NCBI GenBank assembly: GCA_017987975.1
Contig: JAGNSQ010000002.1
Coordinates: 7,968 to 71,967 of the forward strand
Direction of reading: 5' to 3'
From: Saprospiraceae bacterium
GTDB taxonomy: Bacteria > Bacteroidota > Bacteroidia > Chitinophagales > Saprospiraceae
DNA length: 64,000 bases
Part shown: in pieces, positions 27,393-35,679 of the stretch
Layout of the letters: each line of letters begins with the position of its first letter
Numbering within the stretch: position 1 is the stretch's first letter
The notes under the pieces: model-generated
What the model was told of the DNA's origin: nothing
The model's input: only the letters and a program-made list of their open reading frames with translations
The model's database searches: none
Program-made: the position numbers and the translations under genes

Positions 27393-28421
27393 TTAATCTG
27401 TGATGTAAGGATAATCTTGCTGCACATAATTGTCGTCATACAGCTCAGAACCAAGTGGATAAGGTGACTGCTCTGCAAAATCCAAAGCTTCATCAACCTC
27501 TGCGTCAATTTTGGCTATGATGGCCTCAATTTCTTCCTGACTTGCAATATTTTCCGAGATTATTTTATTTTGGGTTACAAAAACCGGATCAAGTTCTTTG
27601 TATTCTTCCAATTCTTCTTTGCTCCTGTATTTGGCAGGATCAGAAACAGAATGGCCACGATATCTATACGTTTGGATTTCCAGATAGTATGGCCCCAGAC
27701 CCGCTCTGATGTGTTTGGCAGCCCTTAAAAAAGCCTCATGTACAGCTTCGACACTCATACCATCTACTTGTTCAGAGGGCATGTCATAAGAAAGTCCCAG
27801 CTTCACCATATCCACCACATTGGATGTTCTGGTTACTGCAGTACCCATGGCATATTTGTTGTTTTCACAGATGTACAAAACAGGTAATTTCCATGTCATT
27901 GCCATATTAAAAGCTTCGTGGAGGGCTCCCTGACGGGCAGCACCATCGCCAAACATGGTAACACAAAAATTGTCAGTACCCTTGTATTTTTCTGCAAAAC
28001 CAATACCCGTACCAATTGGAATCTGTGCACCCACGATGCCATTTCCTCCAAAATAATTGTGTGCTGCAGAGAAAAAATGCATTGATCCCCCTTTTCCCTT
28101 CACACAGCCGGTTGATTTTCCGTAGAGCTCTGCCATGCAAGAGCTGGAATCCATACCTCTGGCAAGGGCAACGCCGTGCTGTCTGTAGGCAGTAACAACT
28201 TTATCTTCAGGCCTAATGCCCGTGGCCAATGCTCCTGCAATGGCTTCCTGACCTATATACACATGGCAAAATCCTCTGATTTTCTGCTGGCTATAGGCAA
28301 AAAGCGTTTTTTCTTCAAACCTCCTTACCCTGTACATGGTTTCAAACCATGTTAGATAAGTTGTTTTGTCATATTTTACTATGCTTTTTTTAGACTTTGG
28401 TGGGCTCGCTACTTCTGACAT
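27393..28421 (-). CDS. pdhA: Pyruvate dehydrogenase E1 component, alpha subunit
   Basis: The 342-residue thiamine-diphosphate enzyme decarboxylates pyruvate for acetyl-CoA formation. The ThDP motif MFGDGAARQGALHEAFNMA ... ENNKYAMGT is clear (about residues 155-195). GFCHVYIGQEAIAGALA and the phosphorylation-loop-like RYRGHSVSDPAKYRSKEE are also present. Length and sequence fit PdhA rather than branched-chain or acetoin E1, although that cannot be excluded without the beta subunit, which is not in this window. The N-terminal extension is basic (PPKSKKSIVKYDKTTY). Confidence 0.92.
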   Translation of the reverse strand: MSEVASPPKSKKSIVKYDKTTYLTWFETMYRVRRFEEKTLFAYSQQKIRGFCHVYIGQEAIAGALATGIRPEDKVVTAYRQHGVALARGMDSSSCMAELYGKSTGCVKGKGGSMHFFSAAHNYFGGNGIVGAQIPIGTGIGFAEKYKGTDNFCVTMFGDGAARQGALHEAFNMAMTWKLPVLYICENNKYAMGTAVTRTSNVVDMVKLGLSYDMPSEQVDGMSVEAVHEAFLRAAKHIRAGLGPYYLEIQTYRYRGHSVSDPAKYRSKEELEEYKELDPVFVTQNKIISENIASQEEIEAIIAKIDAEVDEALDFAEQSPYPLGSELYDDNYVQQDYPYITD

Positions 28422-28440
28422 TTCTCCGAAATTTGGTAGG

Positions 28441-28472
28441 CAAATTTATTGTAAAATGGTGAAAAAACCAAA
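28441..28472 (-). promoter_or_regulatory. Promoter of pdhA-recF (-33 TTTG, -7 TAAATTTG)
   Basis: On the minus strand TTTG (28472-28469) is followed after 20 bases by TAAATTTG (28448-28441), which fits the Bacteroidota -33/-7 pattern. The -7 box ends 19 bases before the pdhA ATG. Confidence 0.65.
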
Positions 28473-28486
28473 AAGTTCACGAGTTG

Positions 28487-29515
28487 CTATGCAAACATTA
28501 GATTACAGCCCCTGATATCGGCCTGATCAAGCCTTCCCTGGACCAAAAAATTTTCGTTTTTCAGGTCAATTCCCAGGTCTTCGGTAGCTATAAAACTACA
28601 AGTTTCGATATTGGCCAGATCTATTATGTGAATTATGCCTGTTTTGCCCTGCTTCTCCAGTTCAAATGGGTCTGTTGCCTCCCTGATTGAAATTTTCATG
28701 GTCTGGGATGGTGTAAAAATGCCATCACCTTTTGACCACGCTTGGGACAACAATTCTGTCATACCATATTCAGAATGAACACTTTGAATATTAAATCCCT
28801 TTTTAATATGAAAATGCAATGCTTCTCTCGTCATTTCTTCCCTCCTGCCTTTCATCCCCCCGGTTTCCATAACTATCAATTCAGGAAAATCCATTTGAAA
28901 TTCTGCTACAAAGTCGAGCAAAGCAAAACTGACCCCAAACAGAATGGTAGGAGTGCCAGCCATTTTATTTGCCTGTAATATATGATAGACCTTTTTGGTA
29001 TCGTGAAGAAAAAAACCACTTTGTTGATTTCCACTTTTTGAAATAAAAAACCTTACCATTTCGACAAGAGAAGAATGTTGCCTCTCCAGGTAGTGGGGCA
29101 AAAGGGCCAGGATGCTGTAGTTTGATAGGCTACCATATTGATTTTCAAAACCTTTCATTGACATTTGCAGGTAAAACTCCACATCTTTCAAGTAATGACG
29201 TGAGTTGATAGTGCCGGTTGTACCGCTTGACTCAAAAAAGAAAGTTGGTAAGGATGCCGAAGTTGTTACAATATTCGATTTAAATGCAGAAATGGGTAAA
29301 TAAAAAGGTGGTTTTCTCCAGGGTGCGGTAGCTGTTATAGAATCACAAAATTGCTGATAAATGGGGTTATAGCGGTACTGGTATTGGAAAATTTCATTTG
29401 CTATATCATCAAACTCAGAAGGCTTCATTTGGGCCACCTTCGATTTAAGATGATGTTCAGCTTGCCTTTCTTCGGTTAAACTCAATGAATAAAAATTTGT
29501 CTGCAAAAATACCAC
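28487..29515 (-). CDS. LuxE-like acyl-protein synthetase/acyl transferase
   Basis: The product has up to 342 residues and belongs to the acyl-protein synthetase (LuxE) family, which activates fatty acids with ATP and holds them as acyl-enzyme. Visible motifs are FFFESSGTTGTINSRHY (adenylation P-loop-like, about residues 91-107), HSEYGMTELLSQAW near 240 and the C-terminal FLVQGRLDQADIRGCNLM. The start is uncertain: GTG 29515, TTG 29485 or ATG 29428 are all in frame. A -7-like TATTTTTG at 29511-29504 lies inside the longest version and would favour TTG 29485. The LuxC-like partner is at 2631-3662. Confidence 0.8.
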   Translation of the reverse strand: MVFLQTNFYSLSLTEERQAEHHLKSKVAQMKPSEFDDIANEIFQYQYRYNPIYQQFCDSITATAPWRKPPFYLPISAFKSNIVTTSASLPTFFFESSGTTGTINSRHYLKDVEFYLQMSMKGFENQYGSLSNYSILALLPHYLERQHSSLVEMVRFFISKSGNQQSGFFLHDTKKVYHILQANKMAGTPTILFGVSFALLDFVAEFQMDFPELIVMETGGMKGRREEMTREALHFHIKKGFNIQSVHSEYGMTELLSQAWSKGDGIFTPSQTMKISIREATDPFELEKQGKTGIIHIIDLANIETCSFIATEDLGIDLKNENFLVQGRLDQADIRGCNLMFA

Positions 29516-29562
29516 ATTCCACAGAGAAGGAGAAGGAACGGTTTAATATTGGAAAAAACTTG

Positions 29563-29570
29563 TAATTTTG
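29563..29570 (+). promoter_or_regulatory. -7 promoter box directly before a lipoprotein gene
   Basis: TAATTTTG (TAnnTTTG) ends only 8 bases before ATG 29579. If used, the mRNA would have a leader of very few bases or none. Confidence 0.45.
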
Positions 29571-29578
29571 AGATCGAC

Positions 29579-30064
29579 ATGAAAATCAATTTAATAAATA
29601 TATTCTTTATTACCTCTCTGGCAATTTGCTCTTGTGCAAAGGCACCAGAACTCTCAGAAACACCTGCGCTAACCCTGAACGGGATATCTAAGGAAAAAAT
29701 GAAAGCGGGATCGGTCAATCAAGACAGTGTCATACTCGATATCAAGCTTACAGATGGAGATGGTGACATTGGTTATGTAGATAAGGACAGCCGAAAGCCC
29801 GATATGTTTATCATAGATAAAAGGACCCAGCAACCCTATGATTCTTACATTCTCCCCTCCATACCCCAACAAGGCATCAACAACGGCATCATTGCTCAAA
29901 TGAAGGTCAAACTTTATACCCAATGTTGTGTGGTTAACCCTTGTGATCCAGATCCGGGTCAGGCAGATGAGGCACTACCCCTTGAACTTTATCTGGTTGA
30001 CAGGGCAGGTCATCGGAGTAACAGTCTGGAAATCAACCTTGTTTTAGAGTGTAAGAGGCAGTAG
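29579..30064 (+). CDS. Hypothetical lipoprotein
   Basis: The product has 161 residues. The signal MKINLINIFFITSLAICSC ends in a lipobox, giving an envelope lipoprotein. The mature part contains VILDIKLTDGDGDIGYVDKD, an acidic calcium-loop-like stretch common in small Bacteroidota lipoproteins, and a CCVVNPCDPDPG cysteine cluster. I do not recognise a function. ATG 29579 is chosen over TTG 29549 because it starts the signal peptide cleanly. It is divergent from the LuxE-like gene and lies upstream of the inorganic-carbon locus, but a functional link is not shown. Confidence 0.75.
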   Translation: MKINLINIFFITSLAICSCAKAPELSETPALTLNGISKEKMKAGSVNQDSVILDIKLTDGDGDIGYVDKDSRKPDMFIIDKRTQQPYDSYILPSIPQQGINNGIIAQMKVKLYTQCCVVNPCDPDPGQADEALPLELYLVDRAGHRSNSLEINLVLECKRQ

Positions 30065-30155
30065 TAAAACCAAATTATATTCTGTTTAATTGTCATTATT
30101 GGTTTTTTAACAAATAATTATCAATAAAAATGGTGGAAAACCAATACTTTGATAA

Positions 30156-30163
30156 TACATTTG
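30156..30163 (+). promoter_or_regulatory. -7 promoter box (TACATTTG) of the left small exported gene
   Basis: TACATTTG matches TAnnTTTG and is identical to the box of the right-hand small gene (38725-38718, minus). It ends 15 bases before TTG 30179 and 48 bases before ATG 30212. No -33 TTTG is visible at normal spacing. Confidence 0.5.
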
Positions 30164-30178
30164 TAAAGATTCACGATT

Positions 30179-30571
30179 TTGAGATTAAACGATCTACACG
30201 GTCATAGGGTAATGAGAGGACTCTTGTTGAGTCTTGCTCTCTTTTTGACGCTTGGTAATACGATCAAGCTGGTCAATCATTCCAAATCTGTTTTTGAATA
30301 TACCCAATATGCCAGTCACCCCCTTAAACATGCGGATAATAATCCTGTAAAGGGAATCCAGGGAGCGAAATACATCGAAATATCAGAAGTTGAAGTTGAG
30401 GCAGAAAATGAAGACCAACTCCATGATCTGCCGGGGTGGTTACCTCAAAATTCAACTCCATCCATACTACTATTATCTACAGGATTCAAATCAATAGTAG
30501 CAAGTGAAAGGGACATTCCTTCCCGTCCTCTTTTCCTACTTTACTGCCAACGCAAATATCATTTAGGATAA
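30179..30571 (+). CDS. Small exported protein heading the SulP side of the DAB locus
   Basis: The product has 130 residues from TTG 30179 or 119 from ATG 30212. A hydrophobic segment (MRGLLLSLALFLTLG) acts as signal or anchor. The C-terminal 60 residues contain KYIEISEVEVEAE, then an acidic stretch, and end with RPLFLLYCQRKYHLG. The protein encoded at 38315-38698 shows the same order (EYIELDESV ... LPLYTLFCQWRF), so the two appear to be diverged relatives. No known domain is recognised. It lies 87 bases upstream of the plus-strand SulP gene and is probably co-transcribed with it. I list the TTG start because the promoter distance and the partner's TTG-AGR start agree; ATG 30212 remains possible. 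Confidence 0.6.
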   Translation: MRLNDLHGHRVMRGLLLSLALFLTLGNTIKLVNHSKSVFEYTQYASHPLKHADNNPVKGIQGAKYIEISEVEVEAENEDQLHDLPGWLPQNSTPSILLLSTGFKSIVASERDIPSRPLFLLYCQRKYHLG

Positions 30572-30658
30572 TGTGATAACATCAGCCGCTTGAATATCAA
30601 GGGCTAAAATCTGAATTGGGCATTTACCCAAATTAATCACATTTATCATAATTTATAT

Positions 30659-32308
30659 ATGAGTACAAATCATAATATATCCAATCATGCCATGCCCAAA
30701 GACGGCTGGGAAGGCTTTAAAGAAAATTTTTCTACAGATGCAGTTTCCGGATTCATTGTCTTTTTATTGGCTTTGCCCTTAAGTTTAGGAATTGCCAAAG
30801 CATCTGATTTTCCCCCACTAATGGGGGTTCTCTCGGCCATCATCGGAGGTTTGGTAGTTAGTTTTTTAGCAGGATCCAGACTTACCATCAAAGGTCCTGC
30901 AGCAGGATTGATTGTTATTGTTGCAGGTGCTGTTTCTGAATTTGGAGGTGGAGAAAAAGGTTGGCATCTGGCTCTAGGGGCGATGGTGGTAGCAGGATTG
31001 ATCCAAATACTTTTTGGCATCTTCAAATTAGGGAAATTATCTGATTTTTTTCCACTATCGGCCATTCACGGGATGTTGGCTGCCATAGGTATCATCATAA
31101 TTGCCAAACAAATTCCAGTTCTATTGGGAGTTGATCCTGCCTTGAGTGCCGGTAAAGATCCTTTGGAGTTGATAGCAGAAATACCTCAATTCATAAAATC
31201 TATGCATCTCCAAGCTACATCTATTGGCGTCATTAGTTTGATAATAATGATGGGGCTGCCGATGTTAAGTAACAAATTACTAAAAAAAGTTCCTCTACCC
31301 CTGCTTGCTTTAGCGATAGCCATGCCATTGGCAGCTTATTATGGATTAAAGTACCAGGGACCCAGCTATTTAATGGTAAAGCTTGGGGATTTTATTGGAA
31401 GTATTCATCTCAATGCATCCATGGCAGGTATTTCGCAGCCAGGTATATTTGTAAAATATGTCATCATGTTTGCACTGGTTGGATCTTTAGAAAGTCTTCT
31501 TACAGTTAAAGCCGTCGATATGTTGGACCCTTATAAAAGGAAATCAAATAGCAATAAAGACTTGATTGCTGTTGGTATAGGAAATACTCTTGCGGCCCTA
31601 TTGGGTGGGCTTCCCATGATTTCAGAGGTAGCAAGGAGTAGTGCCAATGTCAACAGTGGCGCCAAGACCAGATGGGCAAATTTTTTCCATGGTGTTTTCA
31701 TACTTACATTTGTTCTACTGGCTAGCCCTTTAATAGAAATGATACCAAATTCAGCTCTTGCGGCCATGTTAATTACAGTAGGTATAAAGTTGGCGCATCC
31801 AAAAGAATTTGTGCAAACTTTCAAAATCGGAAAAGAGCAATTGGCCATTTTTCTTGTGACCATATTTTTTACTTTGTTAGAAGATTTATTGTTAGGAATT
31901 GCCGCCGGAATCACCTTAAAGCTAATTCTTCACCTATTCAGAGGAGCCCCCATTTCAGCATTATTTAAGGCCCCCATCGAGGTATCATTTGAAGGAGATG
32001 ATTACCTGGTATCTATTGAAAAGGCCGCTGTATTTTCCAATTTCATAGGCATTAAAAATCGTTTGCAGGAAATTCCACCAGGTTTCAATATTACCATTGA
32101 TTTGCATAAAACAAGATTTGTAGATCACTCTGTATTAGAGAATTTACATCATATTCAGCACGATTATGAAAACAGTGGAGGAAGGTTTCAGATTGTAGGG
32201 CTTTCAGATCACAAACCTATTTCAGAACACACTTTTGCAGCAAGAAAAAAAATCATGCAACACATCAGTCACAGAAAAAAAAGAACTAAATTTTTCAGCA
32301 AAATGTAA
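30659..32308 (+). CDS. SulP-family anion transporter with STAS domain
   Basis: The 549-residue inner-membrane transporter begins with a short cytoplasmic stretch, then has the SulP core (VSGFIVFLLALPLSLGIAKAS at about 30-50, and LAGSRLTIKGPAAGLIVIVAG) and about 12 to 14 helices. A C-terminal STAS domain (about residues 435-540) contains FNITIDLHKTRFVDHSVLENL. SulP members carry sulfate, bicarbonate or other anions; members near carbonic anhydrases or DabA are thought to move bicarbonate. Here the dabAB genes on the opposite strand make bicarbonate plausible, but the substrate is inferred. It converges with the second SulP gene across a bidirectional terminator. Confidence 0.88.
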   Translation: MSTNHNISNHAMPKDGWEGFKENFSTDAVSGFIVFLLALPLSLGIAKASDFPPLMGVLSAIIGGLVVSFLAGSRLTIKGPAAGLIVIVAGAVSEFGGGEKGWHLALGAMVVAGLIQILFGIFKLGKLSDFFPLSAIHGMLAAIGIIIIAKQIPVLLGVDPALSAGKDPLELIAEIPQFIKSMHLQATSIGVISLIIMMGLPMLSNKLLKKVPLPLLALAIAMPLAAYYGLKYQGPSYLMVKLGDFIGSIHLNASMAGISQPGIFVKYVIMFALVGSLESLLTVKAVDMLDPYKRKSNSNKDLIAVGIGNTLAALLGGLPMISEVARSSANVNSGAKTRWANFFHGVFILTFVLLASPLIEMIPNSALAAMLITVGIKLAHPKEFVQTFKIGKEQLAIFLVTIFFTLLEDLLLGIAAGITLKLILHLFRGAPISALFKAPIEVSFEGDDYLVSIEKAAVFSNFIGIKNRLQEIPPGFNITIDLHKTRFVDHSVLENLHHIQHDYENSGGRFQIVGLSDHKPISEHTFAARKKIMQHISHRKKRTKFFSKM

Positions 32309-32391
32309 ATTGTAACATCACTCAATCCAGATGTTCACCACATAAAAATTATCCATAGCCTACTAAATAATAGTTGTTGTGGTTCACAAAA

Positions 32392-32455
32392 AAAAGGAAG
32401 AGAACAATACTCTATCAATAAACTTTTTCCAACAGAGTCTTGTTTTCTTCCTTTT
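32392..32455. terminator. Bidirectional terminator between two convergent SulP genes
   Basis: The arms 32392-32413 and 32434-32455 are reverse complements at 20 of 22 positions, with a 20-base loop. An A-run precedes the left arm and a T-run ends the right arm, so the hairpin could stop transcripts from both directions. It occupies most of the gap between the two SulP stops. Confidence 0.75.
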
Positions 32456-32470
32456 AAAGATAAAAATTAT

Positions 32471-33781
32471 TTATCCGGAAATTTCATCACTTTGCACCAC
32501 TTCAAACTCCTCTTCAGCATCCACCATATTGACATATTTTTTAGCAAGGAAGAAAAAGATGGTTCCTGTCACAACAGCGATGTTCAAATCCCATAAAATG
32601 GTAACAAGGGTTGAGTAAATAATAAATATCAATTGTAAGTTTCTGTTTTTAACAGCTGACCAATTGTTTTTGAAATAAGCATTTACAAAGTCCCTATCAA
32701 TTACATCCAGACCCGCTTTAAACAGAACCCCAACAAATACAGCTGAGGTAATCAGGGTAATATAGTGACTGAAGACAAGGAAGCCAAGTAAAGCAAATAA
32801 ACCAACTAAAACACCCGCCAATCTTGTTTTTGCACCTTCTTTCAAAAGTAAAACACTACGGATTGTTGCTTGCGCACCCGGAATGCCTTGAAGCAATGCA
32901 GAAGCACCATTGGCCATGCCCTGAGCTATAAGTTCTTGTTCTTGTTTTGTTTTTTCACCTGTCATTTTATCGATTACCAAACTCGTTAATAATGAATCGA
33001 GATAGGCAAGCAGGGTTAACTGTAGAGCATAGGGTAATGCCAGTTTTATATTTTCACTTGTCAACAATTCTGGGCTGGAAGGAAAATAGTTTTTGAGCAT
33101 AGCCACAAATTCCCCAAAACTTCCGACAGTATTACCAAGACTCACATGTTCAACATCAAGATGCATAGCTGTTGTTAGTACTGTGCCCAAAATGATAGTG
33201 ACAAACATAGATGGAACAAATTTTCGCACTTTCTCAGGCAATCCGATCCATTTTAGAATATGAGGTATCAGATAAATTGTGCCCAGTGTTATTAAAGCTA
33301 CTGCAACATTAGTAGTCAGGCTACCACTTATTTGCGTTTTATCTCCCAAGCCAAAAAGCCTTTTGATCTGATCCGCCCAAATCAATAAGCCAATACCATT
33401 CATAAATCCAAGAATGATAACTTGAGGAACAAATCGGATGAGCTTACCCAGTCGCAATAAGCCGGTCAAAACGAGTATTGCGGCATTGAGAAGAAATATT
33501 AAAGTAATAAATTGTTCCGCTATTGTCTTGTCAGGGAAATGTTCATAGGCAAAAGCAACTACTAAGGCAGATACAGCCGTCATAGGTGCAGTCGGGCCTG
33601 AGGCCTGAATTCTGGTTCCTCCAAAAGTGGATGTAATCAAAGGTATGATTGCCGCACCAATCATGCCCGCAAAAGCTCCCCTCCCAGACATAGTGCCAAA
33701 TGCAGCTCCTAAGCTCAAAGCCGCAAAGCTTACAGTAAGGCCACTGATCAAATCATAAATAAACGTATTTTTTGTTTGCAT
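32471..33781 (-). CDS. SulP-family anion transporter without STAS domain
   Basis: The 436-residue inner-membrane transporter has the SulP opening LISGLTVSFAALSLGAAFG and the substrate-site block GGTRIQASGPTAPMTAVSAL. About 12 helices follow, and the chain ends with a short acidic tail (VDAEEEFEVVQSDEISG) in place of a STAS domain. It lies 29 bases downstream of dabB on the same strand, so dabA-dabB-SulP form one operon. Bicarbonate, sulfate or sodium-coupled transport are all possible; the context favours inorganic carbon. It is only distantly similar to the 30659 SulP, so it is not a recent duplicate. Confidence 0.85.
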   Translation of the reverse strand: MQTKNTFIYDLISGLTVSFAALSLGAAFGTMSGRGAFAGMIGAAIIPLITSTFGGTRIQASGPTAPMTAVSALVVAFAYEHFPDKTIAEQFITLIFLLNAAILVLTGLLRLGKLIRFVPQVIILGFMNGIGLLIWADQIKRLFGLGDKTQISGSLTTNVAVALITLGTIYLIPHILKWIGLPEKVRKFVPSMFVTIILGTVLTTAMHLDVEHVSLGNTVGSFGEFVAMLKNYFPSSPELLTSENIKLALPYALQLTLLAYLDSLLTSLVIDKMTGEKTKQEQELIAQGMANGASALLQGIPGAQATIRSVLLLKEGAKTRLAGVLVGLFALLGFLVFSHYITLITSAVFVGVLFKAGLDVIDRDFVNAYFKNNWSAVKNRNLQLIFIIYSTLVTILWDLNIAVVTGTIFFFLAKKYVNMVDAEEEFEVVQSDEISG

Positions 33782-33810
33782 AAAGATTGATTTACTAAGT
33801 GATTACATTA

Positions 33811-35679
33811 TTATGAGGATCTTAGTGAGGTTTCATGGTATGTTTTAATATGGGGCCCCAGAAAAATTCTTGCATATAGTCGTACCAATGAAATACCTGT
33901 AACCACAAAACTTAAGGTTACACATATTGCCAGGAAAAGCTGTTGATATTGAATATGGGAGAAAACAAGATCAACTCCAATAAACGTTGGTGTAATCGGA
34001 AAGCCCATCAATCCGAGACATGCCAGTAGGAAAAGTAATGCCTTACCGGGATATTCATGAATATGGCCATAAAAGCCATTTAGATCAATCTTCCCTTCCT
34101 TATTCTTTAGCATGTTCAAAATGATGTATCCCAAAATTCCGGCAAAGACAGCTCCACTTACATAAATGATGGATTCTTTAAAAGAAAAGGTTCCGTTGAA
34201 AGCAACAGCAAGCGTTGTCCATAGATATTGCATAATAATTAACACCCATGATAAGAGAGGGCTTTTTCTCTCGGAAAAAGATTTAAAGACCATCAGCAGA
34301 CCTATAAAAGCACAAATTCCAGGCAAGTAGGCATGCGCCAACTGAGATTGTATACCAAAATACCAAATATACAGCCCCCCCAAATACAAGGGAATAAAAA
34401 TTGAAATCACCACATTAACAGAAAGAAAATCCAGTTTCTTCCCGATATTTTTTAAAGTTTGCCAAACTAAAATATCCATGACCTTATCCAGCATAAATTC
34501 TTTCATGCTTAACAAAAACAATGCATACTCTACTCTCTTAGGCCATGAATCTTCGAAAGTGTCTTTTCTGGGAGAAAAATTATAAAATTGCTCTTTTATC
34601 AAGTAACTAACTACGGATGGAGATACCAACAATTGATAAGTTCGGAGGAAGGCATTACCCGCAAAATGGAAAAGTGCTAGGTATTCAAAACCGAGGGAGA
34701 TCTCAATAAACATAATACCTATCTGGGCTGCAGAACTGTACGCTATCTGGCTTTTTACGGATGCCTGGACCCTGGCAATCAAAGTGCAAATGACAGCGGT
34801 AAAAACACCACAAAGGGCAATAAGGATGCGAATCAAAATCTGGTGCTCCCAAAATGGAAAAGTGCGCAGTAAAAGAAAGACGCCTAAATGAACTGAAAGA
34901 GATCCATAAAAAATTGCGGATGAAGGCGTAGGACCTTCCATGGCCCGAGGAAGCCAAGACGAAAAAGGCAGTTGTGCAGACTTAGCCGCTGCCGCCAATA
35001 AAAACATTATTGATATAAATAAACCTATTGCACTTTGGCTTTCTAAATGATGATGCACCAGTTCATTCTGCTGCAGCAGGATAAAAGGTATGTTTTCGTG
35101 CCATAATAAATGACTTGCCCACATGGCAAGAACGATACCTACATCCCCAATCCGATAGACTGAAAAGACCTTAAGCGCATTTTTAACCGGGAGATATCTG
35201 TCGCGATAAAAGGCAATTAGTAAAAAGGATGAAAGTCCTAAAATTTCCCAACCAATAAACATTGTTTCCAGATTACCAGAGATGACAATGATATTGTACC
35301 CTGTAAAAAAGAACAAAATCGTATTAAAAAAGCGTTTATATCCCTTATCTCTATGCAGATATACTCTACTATAAATTGTGACTAAAAAAGTTAAAAAAGA
35401 GCCTACCATTAAAAAAGTTGCTCCCACTTCATCAAAATATAAATCTATATAAAACTCGTATCCACTATTTGCATAAATAACAAATTCTTTTATGTTAAAA
35501 GAATTGGCACCACTATACAGCCACCAAAAAATAAAAATTAAACTAGAGGCAAAATGCAAGCCGGAAGTTAAAAAAGTAATACCTGAAATTACCTTTTCTC
35601 GCTCTGAAGGGATGAAAAGACTTAAAATAAAACCTGTCAACGGGCCTATAATAAAAAGGGGCAATAGTTGATATAACAT
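33811..35679 (-). CDS. dabB: DabB, membrane subunit of the DAB inorganic-carbon uptake system
   Basis: The 622-residue protein is related to NuoL/MrpA antiporter subunits: FIGWEILGLSSFLLIAFYRDR, AKSAQLPFSSWLPRAMEGPTPSSAIFYGSL and KSQIAYSSAAQIGIMFIEI are the equivalents of the nuoL blocks at 21513. It is not a second complex I gene, because it is directly fused in an operon with dabA and far from nuo. In the DAB system DabB is thought to use the proton gradient to drive DabA-catalysed conversion of CO2 to bicarbonate inside the cell. The ATG overlaps the dabA stop by one base (TAATG), indicating coupled translation. Confidence 0.88.
   Translation of the reverse strand: MLYQLLPLFIIGPLTGFILSLFIPSEREKVISGITFLTSGLHFASSLIFIFWWLYSGANSFNIKEFVIYANSGYEFYIDLYFDEVGATFLMVGSFLTFLVTIYSRVYLHRDKGYKRFFNTILFFFTGYNIIVISGNLETMFIGWEILGLSSFLLIAFYRDRYLPVKNALKVFSVYRIGDVGIVLAMWASHLLWHENIPFILLQQNELVHHHLESQSAIGLFISIMFLLAAAAKSAQLPFSSWLPRAMEGPTPSSAIFYGSLSVHLGVFLLLRTFPFWEHQILIRILIALCGVFTAVICTLIARVQASVKSQIAYSSAAQIGIMFIEISLGFEYLALFHFAGNAFLRTYQLLVSPSVVSYLIKEQFYNFSPRKDTFEDSWPKRVEYALFLLSMKEFMLDKVMDILVWQTLKNIGKKLDFLSVNVVISIFIPLYLGGLYIWYFGIQSQLAHAYLPGICAFIGLLMVFKSFSERKSPLLSWVLIIMQYLWTTLAVAFNGTFSFKESIIYVSGAVFAGILGYIILNMLKNKEGKIDLNGFYGHIHEYPGKALLFLLACLGLMGFPITPTFIGVDLVFSHIQYQQLFLAICVTLSFVVTGISLVRLYARIFLGPHIKTYHETSLRSS

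Noticed and set aside
2631-29515. A bioluminescence (lux) system
   Set aside because: Only LuxC-like and LuxE-like enzymes exist, 25 kb apart; no luciferase or thioesterase (luxD) gene is present.
32379-32618. A small plus-strand frame between the two SulP genes
   Set aside because: It runs across the terminator hairpin and into the antisense of the second SulP gene, with no signal or motif.
33811-35679. A second NuoL or part of an Mrp antiporter
   Set aside because: The gene is translationally coupled to dabA and has no other mrp or nuo genes beside it, so DabB is the better reading.
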